In this document: piece by piece, positions 5,401 through 5,822 of the stretch
Layout: the number at the start of each line of letters is the position of its first letter
Numbering within the stretch: position 1 is the first letter of the stretch
Source of the DNA: Acidobacteriota bacterium
Lineage (GTDB): Bacteria; Acidobacteriota; Blastocatellia; RBC074
Direction of reading: 5' to 3'
DNA: 5,822 bases
Assembly (NCBI GenBank): GCA_013140935.1
Contig: JABFSD010000971.1
Coordinates: 1 to 5,822, forward strand
Position numbers and translations under genes: made by a program
Notes under the pieces: generated by a model
What the model was told of the DNA's origin: nothing
The model's database searches: none
Seen by the model: only the letters and a program-made list of their open reading frames with translations

Positions 5401-5822
5401 CTCCGCAAGAACCAATGATTACGACTTCGGCGTCCACGCTCAATATCGCTGGCGTAGCCGGTGACAACGTCGGAGTCGCAGGCGTAGCCGCCCTGAGTGA
5501 TCGCGGCGTCACAGGCACTGCTGCCGGAACTACGTCGTGGACGCTGACGGCCTTTCCGCTTTCCATCGGACGCAACGAAATCAAAATTCTGGCAACGGAT
5601 GTGAATGGAAAGATCAGCGCTCCGGCCAAATTGATCGTCAATGCCGTGCCGGCGAATACGACCGATACGCAACCGCCCGTCGTGATGATTGTGACGCCGA
5701 CAGCTGCTGGCAGTTTAACTACCACTGAACCCGTGTTGCGTTTGGCGGGCACGGCTTCTGACAACGTTCAATTGTCGCAACTTCGTTGGAGCAACGACCG
5801 CGGCGCGAACGCGGCAGGCGGC
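2421..5822 (+). CDS. Large secreted Asp-box (BNR) beta-propeller protein with BACON-like and Ig-like domains, 3' truncated by the window
   Basis: The frame is open for 1134 codons with no stop before the window edge. Residues 9-31 (RK, then GLILLIGIIAALVHL) form a signal peptide with a plausible cut after ASA (35-37). A basic Lys/Arg/Thr linker (47-64) follows. W174-R187 (WTTLGPGNIGGRTR) opens the propeller region typical of BNR 'glycosyl hydrolase-like' proteins. Nine Asp-box-like motifs (S/T-x-D-x-G-x-T-W) lie near residues 212, 265, 312, 414, 489, 653, 696 (degenerate), 798 and 845. C897 to about 981 reads as a BACON-like domain (CPWKAESNDSWISV at 926-939, then N...RYGTV and FTITQPG). An Ig-like repeat spans about 985-1079 and a second copy starts near 1084. 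Such domains commonly bind glycans or surface partners. I see no conserved sialidase catalytic set, so enzyme activity is not supported. It is probably periplasmic or extracellular, and monocistronic. Confidence 0.93.
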   Translation, partial: MLAHTTILRKGFGLILLIGIIAALVHLPQFLTEVASANPLQTGTPTKKKRVKRTTTKRPPRTERNVVVTVVPGWQTTAEPLAFSAFNFAAGWLSLLETGSEAEEAEGADSPGEAMEYYRKKRLPAGVDELPIEKYFVAKEQMRAMPLYSSAENRWAAAHAADLSDSEKQRLAAWTTLGPGNIGGRTRAMLIHPQMPEVMYAAGVAGGVWKTTNAGQTWTPLDDLLPNLAVCTLVFDPKNPEIIYAGTGEGFNNSDGVRGAGILKTADGGRTWTRLMSTADNVNFYYVNDLIVSQHDSQRLYAATRTGVWRTTDSGATWTRVLVPTATSGCLDLAARTDQPTDYLLATCGNSTQQGTIYRKTDAEAAGDWQSVITETGMSRGVVAFAPSNQNIAYAMTIANTGTYQYGLHGVFRSEDGGATWTARVRNTQAATNKLGTAILSNILSATLTDCRTGTTDSFTGQGWYDLCLAVDPLDENRVWAGGIDVTRSDDGGTTWGVAGFVYTGSASNLVYSEENQLHPDQHLLLFHPQYNGTTNQQLFVGNDGGLWRADNARAAVATSARAICTPQSNAIRWTPINNGYAVTQFYHGAVAPDGKTYFGGAQDNGTARGTEADGPNRWQQSFLADGGYSAVDQRNPNIVYVSTQNAGFRKSTDGGNTFATATTGLSGTVTFIQPLIMDESDPRRLYTGGDTLFRSDNGMTSLTNLGLASNVTTTGTMSAVAIAPTDANQVLFGMSDGTIIRTRRALALNPFNQVNATNESFTRPRQAVVSWLTYDPVDKNIAYVTYSTFGGGHVYRTNNGGASWTNLDGSGTTRIPDIPVHCLVVDPSNTARLYVGTDLGVFVSTDGGASWAVENTGFANVVTESLALQVVDGVTMLYAFTHGRGAYRVAVNQSGCLAQLAETGRTVSAAGSDLTVDIRVKPNGCPWKAESNDSWISVQPGANGTADGTVGMKVTANNGLGTRYGTVNIGGRSFTITQPGQPDEEAPTLTIRTPQEPMITTSASTLNIAGVAGDNVGVAGVAALSDRGVTGTAAGTTSWTLTAFPLSIGRNEIKILATDVNGKISAPAKLIVNAVPANTTDTQPPVVMIVTPTAAGSLTTTEPVLRLAGTASDNVQLSQLRWSNDRGANAAGG

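Noticed and set aside
5145..5672. A 175-codon minus-strand open frame and an overlapping 133-codon one
   Set aside because: Both are antisense to the BACON/Ig-like region of the continuous plus-strand gene, whose domain motifs are unambiguous.

Overview
This window looks like chromosomal DNA from a GC-moderate, Gram-negative soil or sediment bacterium, most probably an Acidobacteriota of the Blastocatellia type. That placement is an inference. It rests on the large secreted Asp-box propeller protein with BACON and Ig-like modules, on the short CTCCTGA-type palindromic repeats, and on the general codon style. No 16S rRNA or other decisive marker is present. All recognisable genes read left to right on the plus strand.

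Layout. (1) Positions 2-247 hold the C-terminal end of a parvulin-type peptidyl-prolyl isomerase. (2) Positions 248-447 are intergenic and are dominated by a perfect 47-bp inverted repeat (327-373 / 390-436), a REP-like doublet. (3) Positions 448-779 carry two short, overlapping reading frames. They look like the remains of a ParD-type antitoxin whose C-terminal module occurs twice in different frames; no toxin gene is present. (4) A sigma70-like promoter starts directly after the second frame and drives rnpB (about 819-1208), the bacterial type A RNase P RNA. Its P1, P3 and P15 helices and its conserved core segments can all be read. (5) Positions 1216-1278 are a palindromic repeat built from 13-15 bp units that runs right up to a start codon. 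(6) Positions 1279-1950 and 1954-2247 form a two-gene unit: a membrane-anchored TPR protein and a small membrane protein with a four-cysteine zinc ribbon. (7) Positions 2248-2420 are a non-coding leader with a strong Shine-Dalgarno. (8) From 2421 to the window end runs one open frame of at least 1134 codons. It encodes a secreted protein with a signal peptide, nine Asp-box-like motifs in a large beta-propeller region, a BACON-like domain, one complete Ig-like repeat and the start of a second.

How the parts relate. rnpB is a housekeeping RNA and is the only gene whose function is certain. The TPR and zinc-ribbon proteins are probably co-translated and may act together at the inner membrane, but no pathway can be named. 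The large protein is an exported carbohydrate-, protein- or surface-binding candidate with its own ribosome binding site, and is probably a separate transcription unit. I find no complete defence system, CRISPR array, transposase or biosynthetic cluster. The least ordinary features are the two palindromic repeats, each placed against a start codon, and the decayed duplicated antitoxin between one of them and rnpB.
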